A DNA stretch of 64,000 nt from DASWJZ01 sp963761005 (GTDB lineage Bacteria; Pseudomonadota; Alphaproteobacteria; Rhizobiales; Afifellaceae): the NCBI GenBank assembly GCA_963761005.1, contig CAVXFK010000013.1:186001-250000 (forward strand). Reading direction: 5' to 3'. Within the stretch, counting starts at the first letter, position 1; each line of letters opens with the position of its first letter. The translations under genes were made by a program, and so were the position numbers. Positions 16,819 to 25,525 of this stretch are shown here, piece after piece. Below the pieces are notes generated by a model. The model was not told where the DNA came from. It did not search any database and saw only the letters and a list, made by a program, of their open reading frames with translations.

Positions 16819-18306
16819 ATGGCCGAGGCACGCGCCGATATTGTTGAGCTGGACGGCGTCGAAAAGCATTTCGGCGCCGTCCATGCGCTCGACGGTGTAA
16901 ATCTTACCGTTGAAACCGGAGAGTGCGTCGGTCTGGTTGGCCACAACGGCGCCGGCAAGTCGACGCTTATGCACATTCTTGCGGGAACGCTCGCGCCCGA
17001 CGCCGGCCGCATTCTGATCCAAGGCACGCTGCGCGAGAGCTATTCGGTGGCGCTCGCGCAGCGGCTCGGCATCCGCTGCGTGTTCCAGGAGCTTTCGCTC
17101 TGCCCGAATCTGACCGTCGCCGAGAACGCGCGCATTCTGCATCCGACCATCAAGGGCTGGCGCTGGCGTCGGCGCGCCGGAGAGATGATCGCGGCGAAGC
17201 TCGACGAGATCTTCCCCGGCCACGGCATCTCGCCGGACACCGTCGTGTCGGACCTCTCGATCGGGCGCCGCCAGATGGTCGAGGTCGCGCGCGCCTTCAC
17301 CGTGACCGAGGACCCGCTTCACCTCGTGATCCTCGACGAGCCGACTTCTTCACTCGATGCGCAGACCGCCGGACAGCTTCTGAGCTTCGTGCGCACGACA
17401 GTCGCGGCCGGCGCGAGCTGCATCCTGATCTCGCATCTCCTCGACGAGATTCTCGACACGTCGGACCGCATCGTCGTGATGCGCGACGGCAAGGTGGTCG
17501 CCGCCGACAAGGCCTCGGGCTTCGACCGCAAGAAGCTCGTCGCGACGATGGGTGCGGAGCACGTGACGGCGGCGGCCGAGGAGCGGTCCACCGGCGAACG
17601 CGCCGACCGGCCGATCATGGTTCGGGCTCGCCCGTCGCGTCAGCCCGACAGCCCCGAGCTCGTTGCCCGGGCCGGCGAGATCGTCGGCCTCGCCGGTCTC
17701 TCAGGCCACGGGCAGACCGAGCTCCTGATCGACGTGTTCGACGCGTCGACTGGCCGCCGTTCCGGCATCGACGTGAAAGAGTCGACCGCGCTCATCGCCG
17801 GCGACCGGCAGACCGACGGCATCTTCCCGCTCTGGTCGATCGCGGAGAATATCGGCGTGCGGTCGATGTCGGCGCTTCGCAGCGGATTGCTGCTGTCGCC
17901 GAAGCTTGAGGCAGAGCTCGCCGAGGACTGGCGCCAGCGGATCGGCATTCGAACTCCCGACGTCCACAATCCGATACTCTCGCTTTCCGGCGGCAACCAG
18001 CAGAAGGCGCTTTTCGCGCGCGCGCTCGGCTCCGACGCGAAGATCATTCTGATGGATGACCCGACGCGCGGCGTCGACTTCGGAACGAAGCTCGAGGTCT
18101 ACGACCTGATCCGTTCGGAGGCGGCCGGCGGGCGCACCTTCCTTTGGTACACGACCGAGCTCGACGAACTGGAGAACTGCGACCGCGTCTATGTCTTCCG
18201 CAACGGACGCATCGTCGCCGATCTCGACCGCGGCGAGCTGACCGAGGCGAAGGTCATTCAGTCTTCCTTCGAGGACGTTTCGTCCGAAGGCGCTTCGGTC
18301 CAATGA
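16819..18306 (+). CDS. Sugar ABC transporter ATP-binding protein, RbsA-like (two domains)
   Basis: A 495-residue ATPase with two nucleotide-binding domains, as in CUT2 importers. Domain 1: Walker A GHNGAGKST, signature LSIGRRQMVEVAR, Walker B VILDEPTSSLD. Domain 2: the first motif is degenerate (GLSGHGQTEL), as usual in RbsA, with signature LSGGNQQKALFARAL and Walker B IILMDDPTRGVD. The linker region is shortened compared with E. coli RbsA. ATG 16819 is preferred over TTG 16810. The gene ends in an ATGA overlap with the first permease, so translation is coupled. It would energise the RbsC-type permeases; it is not of the MsmX/UgpC type needed by the CUT1 permeases. Confidence 0.93.
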   Translation: MAEARADIVELDGVEKHFGAVHALDGVNLTVETGECVGLVGHNGAGKSTLMHILAGTLAPDAGRILIQGTLRESYSVALAQRLGIRCVFQELSLCPNLTVAENARILHPTIKGWRWRRRAGEMIAAKLDEIFPGHGISPDTVVSDLSIGRRQMVEVARAFTVTEDPLHLVILDEPTSSLDAQTAGQLLSFVRTTVAAGASCILISHLLDEILDTSDRIVVMRDGKVVAADKASGFDRKKLVATMGAEHVTAAAEERSTGERADRPIMVRARPSRQPDSPELVARAGEIVGLAGLSGHGQTELLIDVFDASTGRRSGIDVKESTALIAGDRQTDGIFPLWSIAENIGVRSMSALRSGLLLSPKLEAELAEDWRQRIGIRTPDVHNPILSLSGGNQQKALFARALGSDAKIILMDDPTRGVDFGTKLEVYDLIRSEAAGGRTFLWYTTELDELENCDRVYVFRNGRIVADLDRGELTEAKVIQSSFEDVSSEGASVQ

Positions 18307-19283
18307 CGAGCGTCTCGGTTCCAAGCACGGCGCGCGGGCCGCGTCTCGCGTCGATAAGTGTGCGCCGGCTCGCGCGAACGCTGCTCCCGGCGCTGTCGCT
18401 GTCGCTGATCCTGCTCGCCATCGCCTATCTCAATCCGCGGGCGATCAGCTACTTCGGCTTCAGCCTGATGCTGAACCTCGCGATCCCGATCGCGCTCGCG
18501 ACGATCGCGCAGATGTTCATCCTCTGCGTCAACGATCTCGACCTTTCGATCGGCACCTTCGTCAGCTTCGTCGGCTGTGTCACCGCGACGTGGCTGCGCG
18601 ACGCGCCGCTCTTCGGCGCAATCGTGCTTATCGGCTGCATCGGCCTCTACGCGGCGCTCGGCGCATTGATCCACCTGCGCAGACTTCCTTCGATCGTGGT
18701 GACGCTCGGCATGAGCTTCGTCTGGCAGGGGCTCGCGATCCTGCTTCTGCCGAGACCCGGAGGCAAGGCGCCTGATTGGCTGCTCTGGCTGATGAGCTTC
18801 AAGGTGCCGCACATCCCCTTTCCGATCGTGGCCGCCATCGTGATCGGTCTTGTCGTGCATGTCGGACTGATGCGCACGTCCTACGGCGCGATATTGCGCG
18901 GTGCCGGCGGCAATCCGGTCGCGATCGAGCGGGCGGGCTGGTCGCTTCTGAAGATCAAGGTGACGATGTTCGCGCTCGCCGGCCTTTTCGGCGTCCTCTC
19001 CGGCCTGGCGCTGATCGGCATCACCACCTCCGCCGACGCCAATATCGGCAGCGGCTATACGCTCCTCTCCATCGCCGGCGTCATCCTCGGCGGCGGCGAA
19101 TTCGTCGGCGGGCGCGTGTCGCCGATCGGGGCGGTAATCGGTGCGCTGACGCTGGCGCTCGCCGCCTCCCCTCTCCTCACCTTCATGCACATCTCGCCCG
19201 ACTGGCAGGTCGGTGCGAACGGCGCCATCCTGATCGTGGTGCTCGCGGCCCGCGCGGCGCTTGGGCGAAGGGATGCGTCGTGA
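18303..19283 (+). CDS. Sugar ABC transporter permease, RbsC-like (first)
   Basis: A 326-residue polytopic inner-membrane protein of the branched-chain/ribose permease family. About nine hydrophobic segments are visible. QMFILCVNDLDLSIGTFVSF is the conserved family signature in the first half, and GAILRGAGGNPVAIERAG, followed later by GSGYTLLSIAGVILGGGEF, the conserved cytoplasmic loop and adjoining membrane region. It starts at ATG 18303 within an ATGA overlap with the ATPase and ends in a GTGA overlap with a second, divergent permease, so the importer is probably a heterodimer. Confidence 0.92.
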   Translation: MTSVSVPSTARGPRLASISVRRLARTLLPALSLSLILLAIAYLNPRAISYFGFSLMLNLAIPIALATIAQMFILCVNDLDLSIGTFVSFVGCVTATWLRDAPLFGAIVLIGCIGLYAALGALIHLRRLPSIVVTLGMSFVWQGLAILLLPRPGGKAPDWLLWLMSFKVPHIPFPIVAAIVIGLVVHVGLMRTSYGAILRGAGGNPVAIERAGWSLLKIKVTMFALAGLFGVLSGLALIGITTSADANIGSGYTLLSIAGVILGGGEFVGGRVSPIGAVIGALTLALAASPLLTFMHISPDWQVGANGAILIVVLAARAALGRRDAS

Positions 19284-20227
19284 GCTGGCGGGCGACACTT
19301 CTCGGCAAGCCGTGGCTCTGGTCGTTCGTCGGCGCCGCCCTCGTCTATATCGCGGCGATCGCGTTCACCGGTGGCTTCGGCGCAGCCGGCATGATCCAAG
19401 CGGCGCTCGCGCTTGCGGTCTTCATGGTGATCGCCGGCACCGCGCAGATGTTCGTGATCACGCTCGGGCCCGGCAACGTCGACCTGTCGCTCCCGGCGAA
19501 TATCGGGCTAGCCAGCGCCGTCGCGATGAAGGTGATGGGCGGCTCCGAAGCGATGATTGCCGTGGGGTTCATTGCGGCTCTTGCGAGCGGCGCGGCTATC
19601 GGGCTCGCCAACTATTTCCTGATCTGGGCGCTCCGCATTCCGCCGATCATCGCCACGCTCTCGGCGAGCTTCGTCATCCAGTCGATCGACATCAGCTACG
19701 GACGCGGGCTGCAGATCAAGCCGCCGCCGGGCTTCGCCGCCTTCACCAGCACTCAGGTTCTCGGGATTCCGATCCTCGCGATCCTCGTCGCCATTTTCGC
19801 CGTGGTGATGGCGATCGTCCTGCACCGCACGGCCTACGGCCGCTCCGTGCTCGCCATCGGCCAGAACATGCGCGCCGCCCACCTTGCCAATATCCCGGTC
19901 GGGCGCGTACGGCTTGCGACCTATATGCTCTCCGGCACTCTCGGTGGGTTGAACGGCGCGCTGCTTGCCGGCTATTTCCGCGGTGCGTCAATCGACATCG
20001 GCAACGAATACCTGCTCGCCTCTATTGCCGTCGTCGTGATCGGTGGTACTTCGGTGGCGGGCGGGAAGGCCAATGTGCCGGGGATTTGGGGTGCCGCGCT
20101 CTTCATGGTTCTCTTGCTCACCATGCTCAACACCTACGGCGCGAGCGCCGGCATCCGGCTGGTCGCGACCGGCCTCATCATCATCGCAGTGATTGCGGCA
20201 GCGGGCGGACAGAAGGCGCCTCGCTGA
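19280..20227 (+). CDS. Sugar ABC transporter permease, RbsC-like (second)
   Basis: A 315-residue permease of the same family, starting at GTG 19280 overlapping the previous stop by GTGA. It has the signature QMFVITLGPGNVDLSLPAN and the loop SVLAIGQNMRAAHLANIPV, followed by YLLASIAVVVIGGTSVAGG. It is clearly different from the first permease, so the two arose by an old duplication and probably form the two halves of the membrane channel. It ends 24 bases before the lactonase start, with an AAAGGGAGCAACC site between. Confidence 0.92.
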   Translation: MSWRATLLGKPWLWSFVGAALVYIAAIAFTGGFGAAGMIQAALALAVFMVIAGTAQMFVITLGPGNVDLSLPANIGLASAVAMKVMGGSEAMIAVGFIAALASGAAIGLANYFLIWALRIPPIIATLSASFVIQSIDISYGRGLQIKPPPGFAAFTSTQVLGIPILAILVAIFAVVMAIVLHRTAYGRSVLAIGQNMRAAHLANIPVGRVRLATYMLSGTLGGLNGALLAGYFRGASIDIGNEYLLASIAVVVIGGTSVAGGKANVPGIWGAALFMVLLLTMLNTYGASAGIRLVATGLIIIAVIAAAGGQKAPR

Positions 20228-20251
20228 CGCCGAAAACGAAAGGGAGCAACC

Positions 20252-21178
20252 ATGGGTCTCGTCGGTCCCGACGTCGAACAATACGACAAGCGCTTCATCT
20301 GGCTGATCAACGGCACCTGCGAGAAGGAGCTTCTCTTCAACGGCTGCCGCTGGTCGGAAGGCCCGGTGTGGTTCGAGGACGGGAACTACCTCGTCTGGAG
20401 CGACATCCCGAACAACCGCATGATGCGCTGGGTGCCGAACGGCATCGGCGGAAGCGTCAGCGTGTTCCGCACCAACTCCAACTACTCGAACGGCAATACG
20501 CGCGACCGCGAAGGACGGCTCGTGAGCTGCGAGCACGGCGGGCGTCGCGTAACCCGCACGGAACCCGACGGCACGATCACCGTCATTGCCGACAGCTACA
20601 AGGGCAAGCGCCTGAACTCGCCGAACGACGTCGTCGTGAAGTCGGACGGCACCATCTGGTTCACCGATCCGCCCTACGGCATCATGAGCGACTACGAAGG
20701 CCACAAGAGCGAGATCGAGCAGGACGGCTTCTACGTCTTCCGCTTCGACCCGAAGTCCGGGAAGCTCACCGTCGTCTGCGACGACTTCGACCGGCCGAAC
20801 GGCCTCGCCTTCTCGCCCGACGAGTCGGAATTCTACGTCGCCAACTCCGCCTCCTCGCACGAGCCGGAGAAGCCGCGCCACATCCGTGCCTTCAAGGTTG
20901 GCAAGGACAACAGCCTGAAGGGCGGCAAGCCGCGCTTCCTCTTCCCCGACGGCATTCCCGACGGGTTCCGCGTCGATACCGACGGCAATGTCTGGTCGAG
21001 CGCCGGGCCGGCGATCCATGTCTTCGCGCCCGAGGGCGACGTTCTCGGCAAGATCAAGTTCCCGCAGAACGTCTCGAACCTCGTCTTCGGCGGCCCGAAG
21101 CGGAACCGCCTCTTCATCACCTGCACGCACGAGCTCTATTCGCTCTACGTGACGGCGACCGGCGTGCAGAGGCCGTAG
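20252..21178 (+). CDS. SMP-30/gluconolactonase-family lactonase
   Basis: A 308-residue six-bladed beta-propeller of the SMP-30/gluconolaconase/LRE family, which opens sugar lactones to aldonates using a bound divalent metal. Likely metal ligands are Glu in WSEGPVWFE, Asn in LNSPNDVVV and Asp in RPNGLAFSPDE. The turn GTIWFTDPPYG is characteristic. No signal peptide is visible, so it is cytoplasmic. It would hydrolyse the lactone made by the aldo/keto reductase of the same locus, giving a direct chemical link between the two ends of the gene cluster. Confidence 0.9.
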   Translation: MGLVGPDVEQYDKRFIWLINGTCEKELLFNGCRWSEGPVWFEDGNYLVWSDIPNNRMMRWVPNGIGGSVSVFRTNSNYSNGNTRDREGRLVSCEHGGRRVTRTEPDGTITVIADSYKGKRLNSPNDVVVKSDGTIWFTDPPYGIMSDYEGHKSEIEQDGFYVFRFDPKSGKLTVVCDDFDRPNGLAFSPDESEFYVANSASSHEPEKPRHIRAFKVGKDNSLKGGKPRFLFPDGIPDGFRVDTDGNVWSSAGPAIHVFAPEGDVLGKIKFPQNVSNLVFGGPKRNRLFITCTHELYSLYVTATGVQRP

Positions 21179-21199
21179 GAAGCGGGCACGGGAGCCGCG

Positions 21200-21706
21200 A
21201 TGGAAGCGAACGCATTCCTGAAGGATGTTCCCCTCTTCGCCGAGGTGCTCGGCGAAGAGCAGCTCCGCTTCGTTGCGGCGCAGAGCCGCCCGGCCTTCTT
21301 CCTCGCCGGGACGCGGCTGATGACGCAGGGCGACTTCGGCGGCGCGATGTTCGTCATCGTCGCCGGCGAGGTCGCAGTGACTTTCGTCGACGCGAGCGAG
21401 CGCGAGCAGTCGGTCGCGAAGCTCGGGGCCCGCGAGGTGGTCGGCGAGATGTCGCTCTTCACCGGCGACCGGCGGACGGCGACGGTGAGCGCCGTCACCA
21501 ATGTCGACGCGATCGAGATCACCAAGGCATCGCTCGAGCGCGTCTTTGCCAAGGCTCCGGAGCTTGTCGACCGGTTCGCCGGCGTTCTCGCCAGGCGGCA
21601 GGCGGAGCTCAGCGCCGTCGCCGGCTCGAAACCGGAGCGGTCGGGCGCGAGTTTCACGCGGAAAGCCCGCGAAGCCTTCGCCGCGATCTTCGGGGACAAG
21701 GGCTAA
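21200..21706 (+). CDS. Stand-alone cyclic-nucleotide-binding-domain protein
   Basis: A 168-residue protein consisting of one cyclic-nucleotide-binding beta-barrel (about residues 8-125), with GDFGGAMFVIVAGEVAV and GEMSLFTGDRRTATVSA, the latter matching the phosphate-binding cassette with its conserved Glu and Arg. No helix-turn-helix, kinase or channel domain follows; the tail is short and basic. It lies 21 bases after the lactonase and is probably the last gene of the sugar operon. It could be a cAMP-sensing adaptor or a degenerate Crp relative. Domain assignment is confident; function is unknown. Confidence 0.82.
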   Translation: MEANAFLKDVPLFAEVLGEEQLRFVAAQSRPAFFLAGTRLMTQGDFGGAMFVIVAGEVAVTFVDASEREQSVAKLGAREVVGEMSLFTGDRRTATVSAVTNVDAIEITKASLERVFAKAPELVDRFAGVLARRQAELSAVAGSKPERSGASFTRKAREAFAAIFGDKG

Positions 21707-22057
21707 AGCGCTACACGAGGTTCAGCGACATTCTCTCGAAAAATCCGTGCCCTAAGAGAAGGAGCGCGGATTCCGCTTCCGGTCGTGTGAAACGGGCGGA
21801 GAGCGCGCTCAACCCTCGCGCACCGCTGCCGGAACCGCACTTATCCATTTGTCACGGCGAAGGAAAGCGCGACTCATCTGGCCGCGAATCACGAAATGGT
21901 TAACAAATGGTTTCGCGTGAAACACTGAGTCGCGGAAAGTCAATCTGCCGCGCACGCGACGCATTGGTTTTGCATGGGATTTTGCCGGCAGAGCTTTGAC
22001 GGGGCGGTCTCACCACGCGCCGTGCTCGCGACGGTCTCACACTAAGGAGCAAACTTG
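21707..22057. promoter_or_regulatory. Long intergenic region with CtrA- and CcrM-type motifs
   Basis: About 350 bp without a gene. ATGGTTAA at 21896-21903 is the reverse complement of the CtrA half-site TTAACCAT. Three GANTC methylation sites (21871, 21885, 21927) fall within 61 bp, and a perfect 9-bp inverted repeat, CGCGACTCA (21868-21876) and TGAGTCGCG (21926-21934), brackets the CtrA-like site. CGGTCTCAC is directly repeated at 22005 and 22032. The region precedes the phosphoesterase gene. Promoter function is inferred. Confidence 0.5.
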
Positions 22058-22798
22058 ATGCGGATCGCCGTTCTCGCCGACATCCACGGCAACGTCCTCG
22101 CGCTCGAGGCCGCGCTCTCAGACCTCGAAGCGCGCAAGCCCGATCTTGTCGTCAACTTGGGCGACTGCGCCTCGGGACCGCTTTGGCCGCGCGAGACGAT
22201 GGACCACCTGATGGCGCTTCGACTACCGACCGTGCGCGGCAACCACGACCGGCAGGTCGCAACCCTCGCTCCGGACGAGATGGGCCCTTCCGATCGCTTC
22301 GCCTTCGATCAGATCACGCCCGAGCAACGCACACATCTCGGCGCGCTCCCGCTTCGTCTGACCGTCGCAGAGGAGGTCGTCGCCTTCCATGCCACGCCGT
22401 CGGACGACAACCGCTATCTGGTCGAGGAGGTGGAAGGCGGCCGGCTCGTGCGCGGCCGTCACGACGAGATCGCCGAACGGCTCGGCGGCATCGACGCGAA
22501 GCTCGTGCTATGCGGCCACAGCCACGCCGCCGGCGTAGTCCAACTCCACGACGGCCCAACGATTCTAAATCCTGGCAGCGTCGGCTGCCCAGCCTATGAG
22601 GACGGCGGCTACGTCTCGGAGTCCGGCTCGCGTCGCGCGCGCTACGCGATGGTTGAGCGCAGGTCGAACGGCGCGTTCGCCTTCGAGCTGATCCTCGTGC
22701 CCTACCCCTACATGGAGGCCGCGCATCGCGCCGATGCGAACGGCCGGCCGGAATGGGCGCATGGCTTGCGGACCGGCTTCATGCCAACGCTCGGCTGA
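22058..22798 (+). CDS. Calcineurin-like metallophosphoesterase, YfcE/MJ0936 type
   Basis: A 246-residue metallophosphoesterase with the complete dinuclear-metal motif set: ADIHGN at residues 7-12, NLGDCASGP, RGNHD, a metal His in VVAFHATP and CGHSHAAGV. The family hydrolyses phosphodiesters or phosphomonoesters; physiological substrates are mostly unknown. The N-terminus MRIAVLADIHGN fits homologues, and AAGGAG at 22044-22049 sets the start at ATG 22058 rather than the TTG three bases earlier. It is a single gene behind a long upstream region with cell-cycle-type motifs. Confidence 0.9.
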   Translation: MRIAVLADIHGNVLALEAALSDLEARKPDLVVNLGDCASGPLWPRETMDHLMALRLPTVRGNHDRQVATLAPDEMGPSDRFAFDQITPEQRTHLGALPLRLTVAEEVVAFHATPSDDNRYLVEEVEGGRLVRGRHDEIAERLGGIDAKLVLCGHSHAAGVVQLHDGPTILNPGSVGCPAYEDGGYVSESGSRRARYAMVERRSNGAFAFELILVPYPYMEAAHRADANGRPEWAHGLRTGFMPTLG

Positions 22799-22903
22799 TC
22801 GCGCGAAGCCAATCCCCGCCTGAAAAGGAGTCATGGAACAGCTTCCCTTGCCCCTCTCGGCCGCGAGGCATAGCTTCCCGCACGCGAAAGAAATGCGCGC
22901 AGA

Positions 22904-23942
22904 ATGACGATCGCGAACTCCGTCCTCGACCTCATCGGGAATACGCCCCTCGTCCGCCTCAGGCGCGCGTCGGAGGCGACCGGCTGCGAGATTCTCGGCA
23001 AAGCCGAGTTCCTGAATCCGGGGCAGTCGGTGAAGGACCGCGCGGCGCTCTGGATCGTGCGTGCGGCGGAGCGCGACGGGTCGCTGAAAGCCGGCGGCAC
23101 GATCGTCGAGGGGACCGCCGGCAACACTGGCATCGGAATTTCGCTCGTCGCGAAGGCGCTCGGCTACCGCTGCGTCATCGTCATCCCCGATACGCAGTCG
23201 GAGGAGAAGAAGCTTGCGCTCAAGATGGGCGGCGCGACGCTGATCGAGGTGCCTGCGGTCCCCTACAGGAACCCGAACAACTACGTGAAGATCTCCGGGC
23301 GCCTGGCGGAGAAACTTGCGAAGTCGGAGAAGGGCGGCGCGATCTGGGCGAACCAGTTCGACAACGTCGCCAACCGCCAGGCGCATATCGAATTGACCGG
23401 CCCCGAGATCTGGGCGGCGACCGGCGGCAAGGTCGACGGCTTTGTCTCCGCGGTCGGCACCGGCGGCACGCTCGCCGGCGTCGGCATGTTCCTGAAGAGC
23501 AAGAACGCGGCGATCAAGATCGGGCTCGCGGACGTCCCCGGCGCCTCGCTCTACAATTTCTATAGCGCACGGTGAGCTTAAGGCCGAGGGCTCCTCCATT
23601 ACCGAAGGGATCGGCCAGGGCCGGATCACCGGCAACCTGAGGGACGCACCTGTCGACGTGGCCTGGCAGATCCCCGATGTGGAATCCGTCACGCAGGTCT
23701 TCGACCTCGTCGAGGAAGGCCTGGTGATGGGCGGTTCGACCGGTGTCAACGTTGCCGGTGCAGTCCGGATGGCGCGCGAGCTCGGCCCCGGCCACACGAT
23801 CGTCACGGTGCTTTGCGATTACGGCAGCCGCTACGCTTCAAAGCTCTTCAACCCCACCTTCCTCCGCTCCAAGGACCTCCCCGTGCCGGGTTGGCTCGCC
23901 GAGCGGTCGACGGTGGAGGTTCCTTTCGAGAAAACCGACTGA
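22904..23942 (+). pseudogene. cysK: Cysteine synthase A, frameshifted
   Basis: O-acetylserine sulfhydrylase, a PLP enzyme making cysteine from O-acetylserine and sulfide. The PLP lysine is Lys44 in NPGQSVKDR, the substrate loop is EGTAGNTGIG and the phosphate-binding loop AVGTGGTL. The first frame ends at 23575 after LYNFY; the second resumes with HGELKAEGSS and runs to 23942 through GGSTGVNVAGA. One extra base at about 23562-23566 separates them. Removing it gives 345 residues, the length of the longer rhizobial CysK type. The stop overlaps the next ATG by one base. The intact motifs on both sides make a sequence error more likely than decay. Confidence 0.88.
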
Positions 23943-24679
23943 TGCCTTTCGAGACATTGCCGCTTTTTCGCGATGACGCCTACCGGCGCGACTGCGAGGC
24001 GAAGATCGTTGCCCACTCCGAGAAGGGCGGGATCATCCTCGACCGTACCGTCTTCTATGCCGCAGGCGGCGGCCAGCCCGGCGACACCGGGCGCCTCGTC
24101 GTCGCCGGCGGGGTGGTCGTGCCGATCGCCGCGACCGTCTACGGCGAAGGCAAGACCGAGATCGTGCACGTGCCCGCATCCGGCGAGCCGCCCAAGGTCG
24201 GGATGCCGGTCCTTGCCGAGATCGCCTGGGAGCGCCGCCATCGCCACATGCGCATGCACACGGCGCTCCATCTCCTCTGCTCGCTCGTGCCGTTCCCCGT
24301 GACCGGCGGCTCGATCGGCGCCGACGAGAGCCGCCTCGATTTCGACATCAGCGACGCCGGCGTAGTCGACAAGGACGATTTGACCGCGCGGCTGATGGCG
24401 TTGGTCGAAGCCGACCATCCCGTCACCACCCGCTGGATCACCGATGATGAGCTTGCGGCGAATCCCGGCCTTGTGCGCACGATGAGCGTCAAGCCGCCGA
24501 CAGGGAGCGGCAAGGTGCGGCTCGTCGCGATCGGCGAGGACGGCTCGGTCGACCTTCAGCCCTGCGGCGGAACGCACGTCCACTCGACCGCCGAGATCGG
24601 TGCGATCGCCGTCGCCAAGATCGAGAAGAAGGGCCGGCAGAACCGGCGCATCCGTCTTGCCTTCGCAGGCTCCGCGTGA
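23942..24679 (+). CDS. Alanyl-tRNA editing protein, AlaX family
   Basis: A 245-residue stand-alone relative of the alanyl-tRNA synthetase editing domain. It hydrolyses mischarged Ser- or Gly-tRNA(Ala). Zinc ligands show as HTALH (His106, His110) and CGGTH (Cys208, His212), and FYAAGGGQPGDTG near residues 38-50 is the usual N-terminal glycine-rich motif. The start ATG 23942 overlaps the cysK stop (TGATG), so translation is coupled. Its place between cysteine synthase and mercaptopyruvate sulfurtransferase is consistent with cells handling serine and cysteine derivatives, but the link is only positional. Confidence 0.9.
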   Translation: MPFETLPLFRDDAYRRDCEAKIVAHSEKGGIILDRTVFYAAGGGQPGDTGRLVVAGGVVVPIAATVYGEGKTEIVHVPASGEPPKVGMPVLAEIAWERRHRHMRMHTALHLLCSLVPFPVTGGSIGADESRLDFDISDAGVVDKDDLTARLMALVEADHPVTTRWITDDELAANPGLVRTMSVKPPTGSGKVRLVAIGEDGSVDLQPCGGTHVHSTAEIGAIAVAKIEKKGRQNRRIRLAFAGSA

Positions 24680-25515
24680 GCGACAACCTGGTCAGTGCGG
24701 CGTGGCTGAAGGATCGCCTCGGCGACGCGAGGGTCAAGGTCGTCGACGCATCCTGGTACCTTCCGGCGCAGAACCGCGACGCCAAGGCGGAGTATCGCGC
24801 CGGTCACATCCCCGGCGCCGTCTTCTTCGACATCGATGCGATCGCGGACCCGAAGACCGACCTCCCCCACATGCTGCCGGACGCGAGGAGCTTCGCGGAA
24901 GCGGTCGGCGCACTCGGCCTGGCAGACACGGATACGATCGTCGCCTACGACGGGATCGGCCTCTTCTCCGCGCCGCGCGTCTGGTGGACGCTCAGGGTGT
25001 TCGGAGCCAAGGATGTGAGGGTGTTGGACGGCGGCCTTCCGGCCTGGGATGAAGCCGGCTACTCGAAGGAGTCCGGCGTGGCGACGCCGAAGCCCGCCCA
25101 GTTTACCGCTTCGTTCTCGGGCGACCAGGTGCGTGACTTCGAGGGTGTCCGCGCGGCGCTTTCCCGTGGCGAGACCGTCGTCGATGCCCGCTCCGCCCTG
25201 CGCTTCCGCGGCGAGGAGCCGGAGCCCCGCGCCGGGGTCCTTTCCGGCCACATGCCGGACGCCAGGAACCTCCACTATGCGGCGCTTTCCGACCCGACCG
25301 GACGCCTCGTCGCTCCAGCGCGAATTCGCGAGCTTTTCAAGCAGGCTGACGTCGATCTCTCAGGACCCGTGATAACGACCTGCGGCTCCGGCATAACGGC
25401 CGCGACGCTCCTTCTGGCGCTCGCCGAAATCGGCAAGAGCGACGTCGCCGTCTATGACGGCTCGTGGACCGATTGGGGTTCCCGTCCGGGCGCTCCGATC
25501 GCAAAAGGCCCGTGA
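24676..25515 (+). CDS. sseA: 3-mercaptopyruvate sulfurtransferase
   Basis: A 279-residue two-domain rhodanese. The N-terminal domain (about residues 5-135) is inactive and contains the family pattern VVDASWYLP. The C-terminal domain carries the active-site loop CGSGITA with catalytic Cys236; this loop distinguishes mercaptopyruvate sulfurtransferases from thiosulfate-specific rhodaneses (CRKGVT). It transfers sulfur from 3-mercaptopyruvate, a cysteine degradation product, to acceptors such as thioredoxin or cyanide. GTG 24676 overlaps the alaX stop by four bases, so the two are translated together. Confidence 0.93.
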   Translation: MSDNLVSAAWLKDRLGDARVKVVDASWYLPAQNRDAKAEYRAGHIPGAVFFDIDAIADPKTDLPHMLPDARSFAEAVGALGLADTDTIVAYDGIGLFSAPRVWWTLRVFGAKDVRVLDGGLPAWDEAGYSKESGVATPKPAQFTASFSGDQVRDFEGVRAALSRGETVVDARSALRFRGEEPEPRAGVLSGHMPDARNLHYAALSDPTGRLVAPARIRELFKQADVDLSGPVITTCGSGITAATLLLALAEIGKSDVAVYDGSWTDWGSRPGAPIAKGP

Positions 25516-25525
25516 AAGGGCTGCG

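Noticed and set aside
21841..21849. TTATCCATT as a DnaA box and a possible replication origin
   Set aside because: Only seven of nine positions fit, there is no cluster of boxes or AT-rich unwinding element, and no origin-linked genes are present.
19261..21903. Very long plus-strand open frame (about 880 codons) over the permease and lactonase genes
   Set aside because: It is an out-of-frame shadow of high-GC genes: Arg/Pro-rich, no domains, and it overlaps three well-supported genes.
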